From Pseudonocardia asaccharolytica DSM 44247 = NBRC 16224 (GTDB lineage Bacteria; Actinomycetota; Actinomycetes; Mycobacteriales; Pseudonocardiaceae), in the NCBI RefSeq assembly GCF_000423625.1, contig NZ_AUII01000004.1:238509-302508 (forward strand): 64,000 nt of DNA, read 5' to 3'. The position numbers and the translations under genes are program-made. Positions 62,568 through 64,000 of this stretch are shown here, piece after piece (within the stretch, counting starts at the first letter, position 1; every line of letters starts with the position of its first letter). Below the pieces are notes generated by a model. It had not been told where the DNA came from. It made no database searches and saw only the letters and a list, made by a program, of their open reading frames with translations.

Positions 62568-63656
62568 CTATGCGGGGCGGGCGACGTAGAGCACGTCGAG
62601 CGGGTCGTCCGGCACGTCGTGCACCGCGACCTCGCCGAACCCGGCTTCGGCGAGCATCCGCAGCGCGAGCTGCTCGCCCCATACCGTGCCGAGTCCGGTG
62701 CCACCCTGGGCGAGCGAGACGGTCATGCAGTGCAGGGTGCTGATGCCGTAGAGCAGCGGCGCGAACGGATTGCCGACGTTGTCCTCCAGCGCGCTCGCGG
62801 CCTTGATGTCCATCATCACGAAGGCCCCGCCGGGGGCGAGCGCGGCGCGCACCCGGGCCAGCACGCCCGCCGGATCGACCTGGGCGTGGATCGCGTCGAA
62901 GGCGAACACGGCCGCGAACGGCGGGTCGGCCGGCAGCCCGGCGACGTCGAGGACCTCGAACGAGGCGTTGCGCAGCCCCCACCCGGCGGCCTCGGTGCGG
63001 GCGGCGTCGATCGCGTCGGACGCGATGTCGTAGCCGACGAACGTCGAGCGCGGGAACTCGCGGGCCAGCAGGTTGACGGCGTGCCCGGTGCCGCAGCCGA
63101 TGTCGGCCACCCGCGCCCCCTCGGCCAGCCGAGCGGGCAGGTCGCCGGTCAGCGGCAGGATCCCGTCGATCAGCTGCCCGTCCAGCAGACCCCGGGACAG
63201 CCCGTCCATCACGGCGGTGAACTCGGGCCGGAACGCGTCGTAGGGCACCCCGCCGCCGTCGCGGAACGCGCGGCCCACGGCGTCGACGTGCCCGGCCAGC
63301 AGCGTCCCGGCCCGCGCGAACGGCGCCAGGTTCAGCGAGCCCGGCCCGCTGAGGCAGACCGCGTGCTCGGGCGGGAGCGTGTAGCGGCGCTCGGCGGGGG
63401 TGTAGTCGACGATCCCCGCCGTGACCAGGGCGCCGAGACACTCCCGGACGTAGCGCTCGACCAGCCCGGCCCGCTCGGCGATCTCCTGGCTGGTCCCGGG
63501 GCCTGCGGCCAGCGTCTCCAGCAGCCCCGTGCGATGGGCGAGGTCGAGCATCAGGCCGACGAAGCCGTCGGTGTAGATGCCGAAAACCCGTTCGGCGAAC
63601 CGCTCGACCTTCTGCTCGTCGATGCCGGTGGTGCCGGCCGTGGTGGCTGTATCCAT
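62568..63656 (-). CDS. SAM-dependent methyltransferase with winged-helix N-terminus
   Basis: 362 residues. An N-terminal winged helix (SQEIAERAGLVERYVRECLG) precedes a class I methyltransferase with the SAM motif VADIGCGTGHAVNLLA, then FVGYDIASDAIDAAR and GGAFVMMDIKA. It resembles Rv2258c-type proteins. Substrate unknown. GGAGACACCCC precedes the ATG. It lies just inside an IS630-like element's left flank. Confidence 0.83.
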   Translation of the reverse strand: MDTATTAGTTGIDEQKVERFAERVFGIYTDGFVGLMLDLAHRTGLLETLAAGPGTSQEIAERAGLVERYVRECLGALVTAGIVDYTPAERRYTLPPEHAVCLSGPGSLNLAPFARAGTLLAGHVDAVGRAFRDGGGVPYDAFRPEFTAVMDGLSRGLLDGQLIDGILPLTGDLPARLAEGARVADIGCGTGHAVNLLAREFPRSTFVGYDIASDAIDAARTEAAGWGLRNASFEVLDVAGLPADPPFAAVFAFDAIHAQVDPAGVLARVRAALAPGGAFVMMDIKAASALEDNVGNPFAPLLYGISTLHCMTVSLAQGGTGLGTVWGEQLALRMLAEAGFGEVAVHDVPDDPLDVLYVARPA

Positions 63657-63765
63657 GGGGTGTCTCCTCCGCTCGGGTATCGGGTTTTCCGGACGCTAGT
63701 GCTGCGTTCCTCAAAGGGAGTACAGGTTGACGAGGGGGGCATGGTGGATCCGGGAGGACGGAGCC

Positions 63766-64000
63766 ATGCCGAAGTTCTTGTCCGCGCGTCCGCCGGCTGG
63801 TCCGGACGAGGAACGCACGATCCGCAAGCTGGCCGGGGCCCGGCATGCCCCGGGGGACTGGATCCGCAGGGCGAAGATGATCGTGCTCAGCTGGCGGGGA
63901 CTGCACACCACCGCGATCGCCGCCGCGCTCGGCTGTCACCCGCAGACGGTGCGGGACCGGCTGCACCGGTTCAACGCCGAGGGCCTGGACGGGCTGGGCG
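63766..64000 (+). mobile_element. IS630-type transposase, 5' part
   Basis: The first 78 codons are present and the gene runs off the window. Helix-turn-helix pair: TIRKLAGARHAPGDWIRRAK and TAIAAALGCHPQTVRDRLHRF, as in IS630/Tc1-type transposases. GGAGGACGG precedes ATG 63766. The left end of the element may lie near 63697 at a TA (CTAGTGCTGCGTTCC), but no terminal repeat can be confirmed without the other end. Confidence 0.65.

Overview
The window is very GC-rich actinobacterial DNA with abundant GTG starts, 1-8 bp stop/start overlaps (GTGA, ATGA) and -10 boxes set 6-8 bases before the start codon (leaderless transcripts). Gene order lspA-rluD-dnaE, bioAFDB-bsaP, nrtR/nadABC, hisDCB...hisHAFI, trpE-trpM-trpCBA-lgt-pyk-tesB follows the mycobacterial Rv1539-Rv1618 backbone. 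Gene content and the large insertions suggest a Pseudonocardia-like member of the Pseudonocardiales; that assignment is inference.

Layout. 1-5419: tail of a K+/H+ antiporter gene, lspA, rluD, an anchored protein, then DUF998, DMT-type membrane protein and GT4 glycosyltransferase genes. 5699-9289: dnaE. 9476-10348: lone PaaX-type regulator. 10525-14927: biotin operon ending in the auxiliary Fe-S protein gene bsaP. 14965-16897: PemK/MazF-like protein, LON-substrate-binding protein and NrtR. 17102-20594: nadABC behind a perfect dyad that is the probable NrtR operator. 20863-23905: hisDCB.

23906-36461 is a 12.5-kb accessory segment that splits the histidine operon between hisB and hisH. It holds a frameshifted caspase/hydrolase/CHAT-like gene, a helical protein, a small effector-associated-like protein, a fused M28 peptidase + HExxH zincin, and a full-length homologue of arthropod hemocyanin/prophenoloxidase with all six copper histidines and both C-terminal cystine pairs. 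An AAA-DUF4143 gene behind three 23-bp iterons, a Doc toxin-antitoxin pair and a DUF3558 lipoprotein pair follow. The protease-phenoloxidase cassette is the most novel content of the window.

36462-39030: hisHAFI resumes under its own promoter. 39041-41994: 8-TM protein and a NarL-type two-component system. 42026-44900: gene remnants, a HxlR regulator divergent from a berberine-bridge-like oxidoreductase, and an ISKra4 relic. 44932-49625: metal/siderophore uptake operon with an ATPase-FhuF fusion, behind an ArsR/SmtB-type dyad. 49730-62502: TetR, trp operon, lgt, DUF2461, pyk, tesB, CoA-binding protein, metX, mdh. The window ends in a methyltransferase gene and the start of an IS630-type transposase.

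The non-coding DNA is unusually structured: a 54-bp and a 46-bp palindrome sharing the same 20-bp arm, a perfect 42-bp palindrome encoding the last residues of two convergent genes, a 21-bp-stem hairpin in a divergent intergenic region, nested inverted repeats before hisH, and two arrays of an 18-bp palindrome repeated at exactly 42-bp intervals.
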